Shown one piece after another: positions 8,705 through 19,158 of a stretch of DNA of 64,000 bases. How positions within the stretch are numbered: position 1 is the stretch's first letter; every line of letters starts with the position of its first letter. The stretch lies in assembly GCF_037201975.1 (NCBI RefSeq), contig NZ_CP147520.1, positions 7,254,001 to 7,318,000 of the forward strand, in the 5' to 3' direction. Origin of the DNA: Streptomyces sp. TG1A-60. GTDB taxonomy: Bacteria; Actinomycetota; Actinomycetes; Streptomycetales; Streptomycetaceae. Both the position numbers and the translations under genes were made by a program. Under the pieces are notes generated by a model. That model did no database searches. It was given only the letters and a program-made list of their open reading frames with translations, and was not told the origin of the DNA.

Positions 8705-9553
8705 ATGACGCACTCCGGAAATCTCAAGGCGAATTCCGGATTTCCTCCGGCGGCGGCCACGGCTGGACCCGGCACGCACACGAGAATGCAGGAGTCAGCG
8801 CGACGGGGCGCCTCGGGCGTGGCACTGGTGACGGGGGCGTCCTCGGGCATCGGCGCTGCGATCGCGAGACGGTTCGCCGCGGGCGGGTGGCAGCTTCTCC
8901 TCAGCGGGCGGGACCGGCGTCGCCTGGAGGAGACGGCCGCCGGTACGTCGGCCGTCGTCCTGCCCATCGATCTCGCCGCCGCGGACGGTCCTCGCCTGCT
9001 GGCCTCGTCCGCGCTCGATGTGGCTGGGCAGATCGACGTGCTCGTCGCCGCGGCCGGGATCGGCTGGTCCGGGCCCTTCGTCACCATGCCGCACGCGGCC
9101 ATCGACGGGATGCTGACCGTGAACCTTGACGCCACGCTCCACCTCGTGCGGGAGGTACTGCCCTCCATGGTGGCGGCCGGACAGGGACGCGTCGTGCTCA
9201 TCGGATCCGTCGCGGGAACGGTCGGCGTGCGCGACGAGGCGGTGTACTCGGCCGCCAAGGGAGCGGTGGCCGTGTTCGCCGAGGCACTGCGGCAGGAGCT
9301 GCGGGGCACCGGAGTCCGTGTGACGCACGTCGTACCGGGGGCGGTGGACACGGCATTCTTCGAACGGCGGGGCACACCGTACCGCCGGGCCCGGCCGCGC
9401 CCGGTTCCCGCCGGTCGGGTCGCCGACGCGGTCTGGGACGGCCTTGAGCACGGACGTGACGACGTCTACGTGCCCTCCTGGCTGCATCTGCCGGGCCGGG
9501 TACGCGGCGTCGCACCCGCCCTGTACCGTCGGCTGCTGGGGCGCTTCGGTTGA
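8705..9553 (+). CDS. Short-chain dehydrogenase/reductase (classical SDR)
   Basis: A 282-residue NAD(P)-dependent oxidoreductase. It shows the cofactor motif TGASSGIG (about residues 40-47), the AAAG motif in VLVAAAGIGWSG, the catalytic Ser in IGSVAG and the YSAAK active-site motif about residue 180, then the PGAVDTAFF segment. It has about 35 residues before the Rossmann fold, which is longer than usual. The start at 8705 has AGGGAGA eight bases upstream. It is monocistronic; an IS element sits 40 bp after its stop. Substrate is unknown. Confidence 0.88.
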   Translation: MTHSGNLKANSGFPPAAATAGPGTHTRMQESARRGASGVALVTGASSGIGAAIARRFAAGGWQLLLSGRDRRRLEETAAGTSAVVLPIDLAAADGPRLLASSALDVAGQIDVLVAAAGIGWSGPFVTMPHAAIDGMLTVNLDATLHLVREVLPSMVAAGQGRVVLIGSVAGTVGVRDEAVYSAAKGAVAVFAEALRQELRGTGVRVTHVVPGAVDTAFFERRGTPYRRARPRPVPAGRVADAVWDGLEHGRDDVYVPSWLHLPGRVRGVAPALYRRLLGRFG

Positions 9554-9592
9554 GTACTCGTAGTCCGCAGTGATCCGTCCCAAGCCGCTCAG

Positions 9593-10605
9593 CTTGACTC
9601 TGTCGGGGATCTTGGTGTTTCTCAGCGCGGGAACGAGATCAGAGGGCATGCTCGGGGCTGTTTCGAAGGCCGATGCAGTTGACGAGGTGTTCGTTGTCCT
9701 TCTGTCCCCGTTCCGGTGAACAAGTCCCGTCGCTGACTGCGCAGATCGCGCGGGCGAGTAATCCGGGCGGCACGACGGCGATGTGGGTGCGTGACCGCCT
9801 CGACGGCCTGTGGCGGGACGAGGACTTCGCCGACTGGTACCCGCGCAACGGGCGCCCGGCGCTCTCACCCGCGCAGCTGGCCACGGTCAGCGTGCTGCAG
9901 TTCCTGTCGGGCCTTTCCGACCGTGATGCCGCCGAGGCCGTGCGCTGCCGCATCGACTTCAAGTACGCGCTCGGCCTCGATCTCGACGATCCCGGCTTCC
10001 ACCACAGCGTGCTGTCCGACTTCCGGGACCGCCTGCTGCTGGACGGCCGTGCTGACCGCATGCTTGATCTCGCGTTGGCCCGGCTGAAGGAGGCCGGACT
10101 TGTCCGCGAGCGCACCACCCAGCGCACCGACTCCACCCACGTCCTGGCCGCAGTGCGGGACCTGCCCCGCCTTGAATTGGTCACCGAGGCCATGCGTGCG
10201 GCCCTCGAGGAACTGGCCCGCTCCGCCGACCACGCGCTGGACGGCCTGGTCGATGAGGACTGGGGCCGCCGCTACGGCCGGCCGGTGCGCCTGGGCGAGA
10301 ACCCCACCCGGCCCAAGACCCGGATCAACACCACCGGAGAAGACGCTCGCCGTCTGCTCGAACACCTGGGCCGAAACCATCCCGGCCTGCTCGGCGGCCA
10401 CCGGACCCAGGTTTTACGGCAGGTCCTGGTGCAGAACTACTACTGGGACTCCGCGGGCCGCCTGCGCTGGCGCGACGATGACGACGGCAGCGGCCTGCCG
10501 CCCTCGGCCAGCCGGATCGTCTCGTATGCAGGGACTCCCACGCCTGCGATCCTGGCGAGCCGCCAGCTGACACCCGCAGCCACCAAGATCCCCGGCAGAG
10601 TCAAG
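9593..10605 (+). mobile_element. IS1182-like element, internally deleted
   Basis: The element is bounded by 25-bp inverted repeats at 9593-9617 and 10581-10605. Their outer ten bases are CTTGACTCTG in both and 24 of 25 positions match. The 5-bp sequence CTCAG occurs immediately outside both ends (9588-9592 and 10606-10610), consistent with a target duplication. Inside is the N-terminal part of an IS1182-type transposase joined directly to the right end. At 1,013 bp it is much shorter than complete members, so it cannot move by itself. Confidence 0.75.
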
Positions 10606-10683
10606 CTCAGTGAAACCTTGGCCCGGAAATGCCCCGGAACTGCTGGTCAGAGCTGGGATAGAGGTGGGAGATATCGGGAGTAA
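9673..10683 (+). pseudogene. Truncated IS1182-family transposase
   Basis: Residues up to about 285 read as the N-terminal and DDE-core start of an IS1182 transposase: DFADWYPRNGRPALSPAQLA, RCRIDFKYALGLDLDDPGFH, and THVLAAVRDLPRLELVTEAM, ending near PPSASRIVS at about 10527. In full-length relatives the catalytic region continues for some 250 more residues. Here the frame runs straight into the element's right end (ATKIPGRVKLS is the inverted repeat read as protein) and stops outside the element at 10683. The transposase is therefore inactive. No clear ribosome binding site precedes ATG 9673. Confidence 0.75.
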
Positions 10684-10718
10684 GGGCGTGTTTCGATTCG
10701 CTGCTTAGGTGTGTGCCG

Positions 10719-10762
10719 AGAAGGGCGCCTGCCGGGCATCTGGCCTGGTCAGGCGCCCTTCT
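10719..10762. terminator. Hairpin terminator after the aldehyde dehydrogenase gene
   Basis: A perfect 13-bp stem, AGAAGGGCGCCTG (10719-10731) paired with 10750-10762, encloses an 18-base loop. It lies 8 bp beyond the leftward dehydrogenase stop, so it most likely ends that transcript. Confidence 0.7.
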
Positions 10763-10769
10763 TCTGCGT

Positions 10770-12293
10770 CTAGAAGAAGCCCAGCTTCTTCGGCGAGTAC
10801 GACACCAGCAGATTCTTCGTCTGCTGATAGTGGTCCAGCATCATCTTGTGCGTCTCACGGCCGATGCCCGAACCCTTGTAGCCGCCGAACGCGGCGTGGG
10901 CCGGGTAGGCGTGGTAGCAGTTGGTCCAGACGCGGCCCGCATGGATGGAACGGCCCGCGCGGTAGGCGGTGTTGGTGTCGCGTGTCCAGACACCCGCCCC
11001 CAGGCCGTAGAGCGTGTCGTTGGCGATTTTGATGGCGTCGTCGAAGTCGTTGAACGAGGTGACGGAGACGACCGGTCCGAAGATCTCCTCCTGGAAGATC
11101 CGCATGCGGTTGTCTCCCTCGAAGATCGTCGGCTGGACGTAGTAGCCGCCCTTCAACTCGCCCTCGTGTTCGATGCGTTCGCCGCCGGTGAGGATCTTCG
11201 CGCCTTCCTGCCGGCCGATGTCCAGATAGGAGAGGATCTTCTCCAGCTGGTCGTTGGATGCCTGAGCGCCGATCATGGTCTCCGTGTCGAGCGGATGCCC
11301 GGTCTTGATCTGCTCGGTGCGGGCGACGGCCGCCTCCATGAACTCGGCGTAGTTCCCGCGCTGCACGAGCGCCCGCGACGGGCAGGTGCACACCTCGCCC
11401 TGGTTGAGCGCGAACATCGTGAAGCCTTCGAGGGCCTTGTCACGGAAGTCGTCGTTCGCCGACCACACGTCGTCGAAGAAGATGTTCGGCGACTTGCCGC
11501 CGAGTTCGAGGGTCACCGGCGTGATGTTCTCCGAGGCGTACTGCATGATCAGACGACCGGTCGTCGTCTCGCCCGTGAACGCCACCTTCGCCACGCGCGG
11601 ACTTGACGCCAGCGGCTTGCCCGCCTCCACCCCGAACCCGTTCACGATGTTCACGACGCCCGGCGGCAGCAGATCCGCGATCACGCTCAGCCAGACATGG
11701 ATCGACGCCGGGGTCTGCTCGGCCGGCTTGAGCACGACCGCGTTGCCCGCCGCCAGCGCGGGCGCCAGCTTCCAAGTCGCCATGAGGATCGGGAAGTTCC
11801 ACGGGATGATCTGTGCGACCACGCCGAGCGGCTCGTGGAAGTGGTATGCCACCGTGTCGTCGTCGAGCTCCGCCAGCGAACCCTCCTGTGCCCGGATCGC
11901 CCCCGCGAAGTAGCGGAAGTGGTCGATGGCGAGCGGGATGTCGGCGGCCAGCGTCTCGCGCACCGGCTTGCCGTTCTCCCAGCTCTCCGCGACCGCCAGC
12001 TTCTCCAGGTTCGCCTCCATCCGGTCGGCGATCCTCCGCAGAATGTCCGAACGCTCGGTCACGGACGCCCGCCCCCAGCCGGGCGCCGCCGCGTGCGCCG
12101 CGTCCAACGCGCGCTCCACGTCCTCGCTCGTACCCCGCGCGATCTCCGTGAACGGCAGCCCGTTCACCGGGCTCGAGTTCTCGAAGTACTGCCCGCGCGC
12201 CGGCGGCACGTACTCGCCCCCGATGAAATGGTCGTAACGCGCCGCGTAGGAGACGACCGCTCCGTCCGTACCTGGCGCTGCGAAACGGGTCAT
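10770..12293 (-). CDS. NAD(P)-dependent aldehyde dehydrogenase
   Basis: A 507-residue cytosolic enzyme oxidising aldehydes to acids. Landmarks are [10 protein letters not shown] with [11 protein letters not shown], the catalytic Glu in LELGGKSPN, the catalytic Cys in [11 protein letters not shown], and [10 protein letters not shown] near the C-terminus. The CTCPSR variant is typical of the acetaldehyde/ExaC-like group. ATG 12293 is supported by GGGAGG eight bases upstream. The regulator gene upstream, transcribed in the same direction with a 154-bp gap, belongs to a family that often controls aldehyde or alcohol dehydrogenases. A strong hairpin follows the stop. Confidence 0.92.
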   Translation of the reverse strand: MTRFAAPGTDGAVVSYAARYDHFIGGEYVPPARGQYFENSSPVNGLPFTEIARGTSEDVERALDAAHAAAPGWGRASVTERSDILRRIADRMEANLEKLAVAESWENGKPVRETLAADIPLAIDHFRYFAGAIRAQEGSLAELDDDTVAYHFHEPLGVVAQIIPWNFPILMATWKLAPALAAGNAVVLKPAEQTPASIHVWLSVIADLLPPGVVNIVNGFGVEAGKPLASSPRVAKVAFTGETTTGRLIMQYASENITPVTLELGGKSPNIFFDDVWSANDDFRDKALEGFTMFALNQGEVCTCPSRALVQRGNYAEFMEAAVARTEQIKTGHPLDTETMIGAQASNDQLEKILSYLDIGRQEGAKILTGGERIEHEGELKGGYYVQPTIFEGDNRMRIFQEEIFGPVVSVTSFNDFDDAIKIANDTLYGLGAGVWTRDTNTAYRAGRSIHAGRVWTNCYHAYPAHAAFGGYKGSGIGRETHKMMLDHYQQTKNLLVSYSPKKLGFF

Positions 12294-12447
12294 GGATACC
12301 TGCCTCCCGAGAAGCGCCACCCGCCATTGGGCAGCTCTCGCGAGGAGGCTAGAAACCGGGATGTTGCAAGGACGTTGCGGTGCTCCATCTCCTCATCCCG
12401 CTTTCCTCATTGCGCTCTCCTCGGACCGGCACCCGGGCACACCGTCC

Positions 12448-13767
12448 TCAGGGACCTGGGCGGCGGCCCCATCCCGGTGGCGCCGCCAGTTCCGACTCCA
12501 GTTCGCGCAGCCGTGCCCGGACGGCCGCCGCGGGGCGTACGGCCGCGAGTGCCCGCCAGACGTCCAGATCCTCCTCACCCCAGGGGGCGTGTGCCCAGCC
12601 CGCCAGGAGGTCGGGGTCGCGGCGGGCTATCAGGGCCGCACGCAGCCCGTCGGCGAGCCTGTGCCGCAGCCGTACGACGGCCGGTGCCTGCGAACCGGGC
12701 AGCAGTGGACCCCCGTACGCCTCAGTGGCCGCCGTGATCGCGCCCGTCTCCAGCCTTCGTTCCACCACCGTCACATCGGACTCGACCGGAACCGTGAACC
12801 GGTACGGACGCGACCCCAGCAGGCCCGGCCCGAGCAGCCGACGCAGCCGGGCCAGTTCGGCCCGCAGCGTCACCGGCGTCACCGACTCGTCCTCGTACAG
12901 TGCGCAGAGCAGCTCGTCCCCGGACAGGCCCTCCGGGTGCCGGGCGAGGAGCACCAGGATCTCGCTGTGCCGACGGCTGAGCCTGATCTTCCTTCCCGCG
13001 ACGAGGAGTTGAGCCTCGTCGCGGCCAAGGGCGGCCAGTTCGAGCGCGTCGGCCGACGCGCCGGGCGGGGCGAGCAGGGCGAGCTGGGACTCGGCGGCCC
13101 GCGCCACCGCCTGGACGAAGCCGAGGCTGTGCGGATGCGCCAAGCCGTCGCCGCCGGTGATGTCGACCGCGCCCAGCACCCGCCCCGTACGCGGGTCGTG
13201 CACCGGCGCCGCCGCGCACGTCCACGGCTGCACCTGCCGTATGAAGTGCTCCGCCGCGAACACCTGCACGGGCCGGTCCACGACGACCGCGGTGCCCGGC
13301 GCGTTGGTACCGACCGCGGACTCGGCCCAGCGCGCACCCGGCACGAAGTTCATCCGGTCCGCCCGCCGCCTGGTCGCCGAGTCCCCCTCCACCCACAGCA
13401 GCCTGCCCTGCGCGTCGCACACGGCCAGCAGGTGTTCGCCGTCCGACGCGAACGTGCCCAGCAACTCACGGACCAACGGCATCACCCGGGCCAGCGGATG
13501 CTCCGCGCGGTAGGAACCGAGGTCGCCGTCCGTCAGCTCCACAGGCGCGGTGCCTTCCGGCCCGACACCGGCCCTGGCCGAACGCCGCCACGAGTCGGCC
13601 ACCACGGAACGCACCGGCCGCGCCATCGTGCCTCCCTGAGTGAACGCCTCATGGGCGCTGAGCAGCACCCGCACTCGTTCGACGGGGTCGGCTCCCGGTT
13701 CCAGCGCCACACATGGATCGGTCAACTCGGCCTCCCGGAAGGCGTGCACGGCACGCACCATCGTCAC
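12448..13767 (-). CDS. GAF-domain transcriptional activator (AcoR-like N-terminus)
   Basis: A 439-residue regulator. Residues about 45-250 resemble the ligand-sensing half of AcoR-type activators: SWRRSARAGVGPE, then a GAF domain with GARWAESAVGTNAPGTA and QPWTCAAAPVHDPRTGRVLG. There is no sigma-54 AAA+ domain. Instead the C-terminal part holds a winged-helix-like segment (LSRRHSEILVLLARHPEGLS, LRAELARLRRLLG). This domain arrangement is common in actinomycetes next to aldehyde dehydrogenases, and its position upstream of one suggests it senses an alcohol or aldehyde and activates that gene. The start is GTG 13767 or ATG 13761. Confidence 0.8.
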   Translation of the reverse strand: MTMVRAVHAFREAELTDPCVALEPGADPVERVRVLLSAHEAFTQGGTMARPVRSVVADSWRRSARAGVGPEGTAPVELTDGDLGSYRAEHPLARVMPLVRELLGTFASDGEHLLAVCDAQGRLLWVEGDSATRRRADRMNFVPGARWAESAVGTNAPGTAVVVDRPVQVFAAEHFIRQVQPWTCAAAPVHDPRTGRVLGAVDITGGDGLAHPHSLGFVQAVARAAESQLALLAPPGASADALELAALGRDEAQLLVAGRKIRLSRRHSEILVLLARHPEGLSGDELLCALYEDESVTPVTLRAELARLRRLLGPGLLGSRPYRFTVPVESDVTVVERRLETGAITAATEAYGGPLLPGSQAPAVVRLRHRLADGLRAALIARRDPDLLAGWAHAPWGEEDLDVWRALAAVRPAAAVRARLRELESELAAPPGWGRRPGP

Positions 13768-13868
13768 CGCCGGACGCGCACCCCGGCAAGCCGCGCGACC
13801 CCACTTCGCCTCGGACAGCCTCGGACCGCGCTGGCGGGACAGTCCGACCGCCCTTGCCCGGCTCGGCC

Positions 13869-14468
13869 TCAGACGGCGTTCACCAGGTGTATGTAGCGGG
13901 CCCAGTCCCAGTGCGGCCCGGGATCGGTGTGGTCGGTGCCCGGCACCTCATGGTGGCCGATGATGTGTGTGCGGTCCTTGGGTATGCCGTGTCTGTCGCA
14001 GATCACCGCTGTGAGCGCCGCCGACTGTTCGTACATGGCGCCGGTGAAGTACTGGGGCCGGTCCACCCAGCCTTCGTGCTCGATGCCAATGCTCCGCGCG
14101 TTGTAGTCCCAGTCGCCCGCGTGCCAGGCGATGTCGCGCTCACGGACGCACTGGGTGACCCGCCCGTCGGCCGACCGGAGGACGTAGTGTGCGGAGACCT
14201 GCTTCGCCGGGTTCCAGAAGACGGGCAGGGTGTTCTTGTACGTCGTCTGCGTCACGTGGATGATCACCAGGTCGATCGTGCGGCCGGTCGGGCCGTCGGC
14301 CGCGGTGTAGTTGGCCTGGCTCGCGGGCTCCCAACGGGCCCGCGCGTAGTCGACGGCCGGTGACTGGGCGCCGGCCCGGGCGTTCGGGAGCAGCGCGTAG
14401 GGGATGGCGGCGAGGGCGGTGCCCCGCAACAGCCGTCGCCTGCTCGGCAACGGTCTGGCTCGCTCCAT
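13869..14468 (-). CDS. Secreted N-acetylmuramoyl-L-alanine amidase
   Basis: A 199-residue amidase_2/PGRP-fold enzyme cleaving the muramic acid to L-alanine bond of peptidoglycan. Visible zinc-site elements are the His in LVIIHVTQTT, GIEHEG, and the downstream GHHEVPGTDHTDPG containing the second His and the final acidic/Cys position. The N-terminus MERARPLPSRRRLLRGTALA is a Tat-like signal, placing the mature enzyme outside the cell. ATG 14468 is chosen because it starts exactly at this signal and has GAAAGG upstream. It is monocistronic and has no carbohydrate-binding domain. Confidence 0.85.
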   Translation of the reverse strand: MERARPLPSRRRLLRGTALAAIPYALLPNARAGAQSPAVDYARARWEPASQANYTAADGPTGRTIDLVIIHVTQTTYKNTLPVFWNPAKQVSAHYVLRSADGRVTQCVRERDIAWHAGDWDYNARSIGIEHEGWVDRPQYFTGAMYEQSAALTAVICDRHGIPKDRTHIIGHHEVPGTDHTDPGPHWDWARYIHLVNAV

Positions 14469-14699
14469 CTGGGTCTGCCTTTCAGGGAAGGAGAGATTCC
14501 TCTCGGGGGCGTCGTAGGCGAAGACGCACCCGCACGTCGAATGGCTGCGCCGCACGTGAATCACGGTACGGCGACTGCCGATCCGGCCGTCCGAGCGCAT
14601 ACAGACACGTGGAAAAGCGGCGAGTTGTGGACAACTTCGTCACCTGGAAGGGGGGAAGGCGCCGCGCAGTCCTGTGCGTGGCGAAGCGCGCCGACTGCG
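14469..14699. other. Intergenic gap between amidase and ROK repressor genes
   Basis: This 231-bp stretch carries the amidase promoter/leader and the end of the ROK gene's transcript. A relatively AT-rich patch lies near 14620-14640 (GTTGTGGACAACTTC). No gene is seen. Confidence 0.4.
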
Positions 14700-15908
14700 T
14701 TACGGCCGGACGCCGGCCGTCGCCGGATCGTCCAGCACGTCCCGCACCACCGAATGCGCCGCACCGAGCAGCGGCCCCTCGGAGCCCAGTCGGGACACGG
14801 ACACGGCACATGCGGGCCCGGCTGTGCGCCGCGCCAACTCCCGCTCCAGCGAGGGGAGCAGCCAAGGTGCGAGGGCGGCCAGGGCGCCGCCCAGCACCAC
14901 GGTCTCCGGGTCCAGAAGATTGACCGCGCCGGTCAGCGCGATGCCGAGCGCGGTGCCGGCGCCGTGCAGGGCCCGGCTCACGGTCCCGTCACCGGCGGCG
15001 GCCCGCTCGGCGAGGAACTCGACACGGTGCTCGCCCGGTTCCAGGCCGGCCGCCCGCAGCACGGCCTCCTCGCCGGCGTACTGCTCCAGACAGCCCCGTC
15101 CACCGCAGGCGCACGGGGGGCCCTCCGGCCGTACGGGCACATGTCCCAACTCGCCCGCGAAACCGCGCGTTCCGCGGAGCAGCCGACCCTCCACCACGAC
15201 CGCGCCACCGATGCCGATCTCCGCGGAGACGTGCAAGAAGTCGGATGGTGTGCCGTCGCCGAGCCAGAGTTCGGCGAGGCCGCCGAAGTTGGCCTCGTTG
15301 TCCACGGTCACCGGCAGGTCGCCGGGCAGCAGAGCCCCGAGGTCCGTGTCGTGCCAGTCGAGGTTGGGGGCGCGGATCACGGTGCGGCCGTCGCGCGCCA
15401 CCAACCCGGGCACCGCGACCGCGAGACCCGCGGGCCGCAGGCCCTCGCCCCGCGCCTCGGCGACGACCCGCCGGACGAGTTCGGTCAGCTCGTCGATGAC
15501 GGGCTCGGGCGACCGGCCGCGGTTGGTGCCGTGCCGCACGGCCCGCGCCCGTACGTCACCGCGCAGGTCAACGGCGCAGACCGCGAGATGGTCGACACCG
15601 ATCTCCGCGCCGATTCCGGCGGGACCGCGTCCGCTGAGCGCGAGCGCCGATCCGGGTCGCCCGACCCGGCCGGGCCGCTCGGGGCCCAGCTCCTCCAGGA
15701 GCCCCGAGCGGATCAGTTCGTCCACCAGCGTGGACACCGCGGCGCGGGTCAGGCCGATGTGTGAGGCGACGGCGGCCCGGGACAGAGGTCCCTGGGCGTT
15801 GACGGTGTGCATGACCCGGGAGAGGTTGCGGCGGCGCATGCCCTGCTGGTTGTCGGGCAGGCGACGGCCGGAGCCGCTCGGGTGGGCTTCGTGCAGTGGT
15901 GCGGTCAT
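14700..15908 (-). CDS. ROK-family transcriptional repressor, probably of xylose genes
   Basis: 402 residues. An N-terminal winged helix (about 25-85: GPLSRAAVASHIGLTRAAVS) precedes a ROK sugar-binding domain with GAEIGVDHLAVCAVDLRG, VDNEANFGGLAELWLGDG, the ROK signature around GTRGFAGELGH, and the zinc-binding CACGGRGCLE. It lies 104 bp downstream of xylB on the same strand and facing away from xylA, so a XylR-type repressor role for the xylA-xylB divergon is the natural reading. It should bind the xylA-xylB spacer without xylose and release it with xylose. Confidence 0.87.
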   Translation of the reverse strand: MTAPLHEAHPSGSGRRLPDNQQGMRRRNLSRVMHTVNAQGPLSRAAVASHIGLTRAAVSTLVDELIRSGLLEELGPERPGRVGRPGSALALSGRGPAGIGAEIGVDHLAVCAVDLRGDVRARAVRHGTNRGRSPEPVIDELTELVRRVVAEARGEGLRPAGLAVAVPGLVARDGRTVIRAPNLDWHDTDLGALLPGDLPVTVDNEANFGGLAELWLGDGTPSDFLHVSAEIGIGGAVVVEGRLLRGTRGFAGELGHVPVRPEGPPCACGGRGCLEQYAGEEAVLRAAGLEPGEHRVEFLAERAAAGDGTVSRALHGAGTALGIALTGAVNLLDPETVVLGGALAALAPWLLPSLERELARRTAGPACAVSVSRLGSEGPLLGAAHSVVRDVLDDPATAGVRP

Positions 15909-16012
15909 GCCTCCCCCGGCTCGCGTCGGTGTGTCCCGGCGGGTGTCCTGGCGGGTGTTTTATCGATCATGTCGGAATCGTATTTTCCCACGTCAGGTAC
16001 CCCTTTGCCTCG

Positions 16013-17458
16013 TCAGCGCCCGCCCGGTTCGCGCTCCAGCAGCGGTGCCGCGCCGGAGAGAACCCCGGAGATCCTGGCCAGCGTCTCCTCGTCCCGTTCC
16101 ACGGCCTCCAGCACCGGCCCGTGTGCGGTGTCCCAGCGGCGGGCGACCGCCGCCGGGTCCTCACCGGTGAGGAGCCCGGCGGCCTGCGCGGCGGCCCCCA
16201 GTGCGACCAGTTCCTTGGCCTCGGGCACCTGCACGGCACGCCCCGACAGGCGCCGCACGGTCTGTTGCCAGGCCGCGCCCCGCGCGCCGCCGCCGATGAG
16301 GAGCAGTGGCGCGGAGATGTCCGCGTCGGCGTCGAGCACCAGGTCGAGTGCGCCGAGCAGCGAGTGCACGGCACCGTCGTAGGCGGCCTGGAGCAGCTGC
16401 CCGCCGGTGGTGTCGTGGCGCAGCCCGTGCAGCAGGCCCGAAGCGTGCGGCAGGGCCGGGGTGCGCTCGCCGTCCAGGTAGGGCAGGAGGGTGACGTTCG
16501 TGCCGGGCTCCACGGCCTCGCGGTCCAAGCCCAGCAGGGCGGCGACCCGGTCGACGGCCTGCGTGCAGTTCAGCGTGCAGGCCAGCGGCAGCCAGTCCCC
16601 GTGGGCGTCGGCGAAGCCCGCCACCGTGCCGGTCGGATCCGCGGGGCGGCGCTCGGACACGGCGTACACCGTGCCGGAGGTTCCGAGGCTCAGCACCGGG
16701 GTGCCGGGGCGCAGCCCGAGTCCCAGCGCTGCCGCCGCGTTGTCACCGGTACCGGCGGCGACCAGCGTGCCCTTGGAGAACGGCAGGTCGTGTGCGTCCC
16801 GTACGGTTCCGGCCACCTCACCCGGCCGCACCACCCGGGGGAGCAGGGCCGGATCCAACCCCACATGGGCGAGGACCTCCGCGTCGTACGTCTCGGTCGC
16901 CGTCGCCCACCATCCCGTACCGGAGGAGTCGCCGCGGTCGGTCGTGCCCTGGCCGGTGAGGCGCTCGGTGAGGTAGTCGTGCGGCAGGCGTACGGCGGCG
17001 GTCGCGCGGACCGCCTCGGGCTCGTTCTCCGCCAGCCAGGCCCACTTCGTGACCGTGAAGGACGGGCCCGGCACGCTGCCGGCGCGCTCCGCCCACGCCT
17101 TCGCTCCGCCCAGCTCCTCCACCAGACGGCTCGCCTGCGGCGCCGAGCGCACGTCGTTCCACAACAGCGCGGGGCGTACCGGCTCGCCCCGGGCGTCGAG
17201 GGTGACGAGGCCGTGCTGCTGGCCGCCGATCGACACCGCCGAAGCCTCACGCGCCGCATCCCCGCACTGGCGCAACGCCTCGCGCAGCGCGTCCCACCAC
17301 TGCCGGGGATCGCTTTCCCGGCCCGCTCCGGAGGACACGGTGTGCGGAGCCTGGCCGCTCGCCACCACCCGTCCGGTCGACACGTCGACGACCAGGGCCT
17401 TGGTGGACTGTGTGGACGAGTCCACACCGACGACGAGCGGACCCTCGGCTGCTGGCAT
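16013..17458 (-). CDS. xylB: Xylulokinase
   Basis: A 481-residue FGGY-family kinase phosphorylating D-xylulose with ATP. It opens GPLVVGVDSSTQSTKALVVD (ATP-binding phosphate loop), and continues with LLWNDVRS, a long middle region with GTGDNAAAALGLGL, and LLLIGGGARGAAWQQTVRRL near the C-terminus. ATG 17458 has AAGGAGAGG spaced normally upstream. It is divergent from xylA with a 145-bp shared control region, and the ROK repressor gene follows it. Together with xylA it channels xylose into the pentose phosphate pathway. Confidence 0.93.
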   Translation of the reverse strand: MPAAEGPLVVGVDSSTQSTKALVVDVSTGRVVASGQAPHTVSSGAGRESDPRQWWDALREALRQCGDAAREASAVSIGGQQHGLVTLDARGEPVRPALLWNDVRSAPQASRLVEELGGAKAWAERAGSVPGPSFTVTKWAWLAENEPEAVRATAAVRLPHDYLTERLTGQGTTDRGDSSGTGWWATATETYDAEVLAHVGLDPALLPRVVRPGEVAGTVRDAHDLPFSKGTLVAAGTGDNAAAALGLGLRPGTPVLSLGTSGTVYAVSERRPADPTGTVAGFADAHGDWLPLACTLNCTQAVDRVAALLGLDREAVEPGTNVTLLPYLDGERTPALPHASGLLHGLRHDTTGGQLLQAAYDGAVHSLLGALDLVLDADADISAPLLLIGGGARGAAWQQTVRRLSGRAVQVPEAKELVALGAAAQAAGLLTGEDPAAVARRWDTAHGPVLEAVERDEETLARISGVLSGAAPLLEREPGGR

Positions 17459-18770
<1,312 letters not shown>

Positions 18771-18785
18771 TCACGCGCGTGCGGG

Positions 18786-18815
18786 AGGCTCTTGCCGCTT
18801 CGGTGGCAGGAGCCT
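18786..18815 (+). terminator. Intrinsic terminator after xylA
   Basis: An 11-bp stem (AGGCTCTTGCC with GGCAGGAGCCT, one G-T type mismatch) with an eight-base loop is followed by TTTCGTCTTT. It lies 15 bp after the xylA stop. Confidence 0.8.
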
Positions 18816-18955
18816 TTCGTCTTTCCCGGCCTGCTCCTGTGCCGCGCTCGGCCGACCACAATCCTTGGCGGAATTCTCCGGAACCGTGCGATCCATGGCG
18901 TGAGTGCCTGTCAACTCCCGCGCCAGAGTGGGGCCCTGACCGGTCTGCGGCGACT

Positions 18956-19158
18956 TAGGGGTCCTTGCACTGTGAGTGCCCGATGAGGTCGCGTGGTCCG
19001 GTGCCGTGCGTCGCAAGGCGCCGGAGAGCCCTCGATGGGGGCCCCTCCCGCGCGAGCGAAGTCGAGCGTGGGGAAGGAGCCACCAGGGCTTTTCGGTGAC
19101 GCGGCGAGGCGCGGTGCCAGGCCGCTCGACCCGGGCGCTCACAGTGCAAGGAACCCTA
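18956..19158. mobile_element. MITE-like element with 27-bp inverted ends
   Basis: The ends at 18955-18981 and 19133-19159 are inverted copies matching at 25 of 27 positions (TTAGGGGTCCTTGCACTGTG at the left). TA lies at both outer edges, as expected for Tc1/IS630- or IS5-like insertion at TA. The roughly 200-bp interior has no transposase. From about 19033 to 19085 it contains the GGGGGCCCCTCCCGCGCGAG / CGAAGTCGAGCGTGGGG sequence, which resembles a REP-like repeat frequent in Streptomyces intergenic DNA. The right end overlaps the 3' end of the SWIM gene. Confidence 0.65.
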
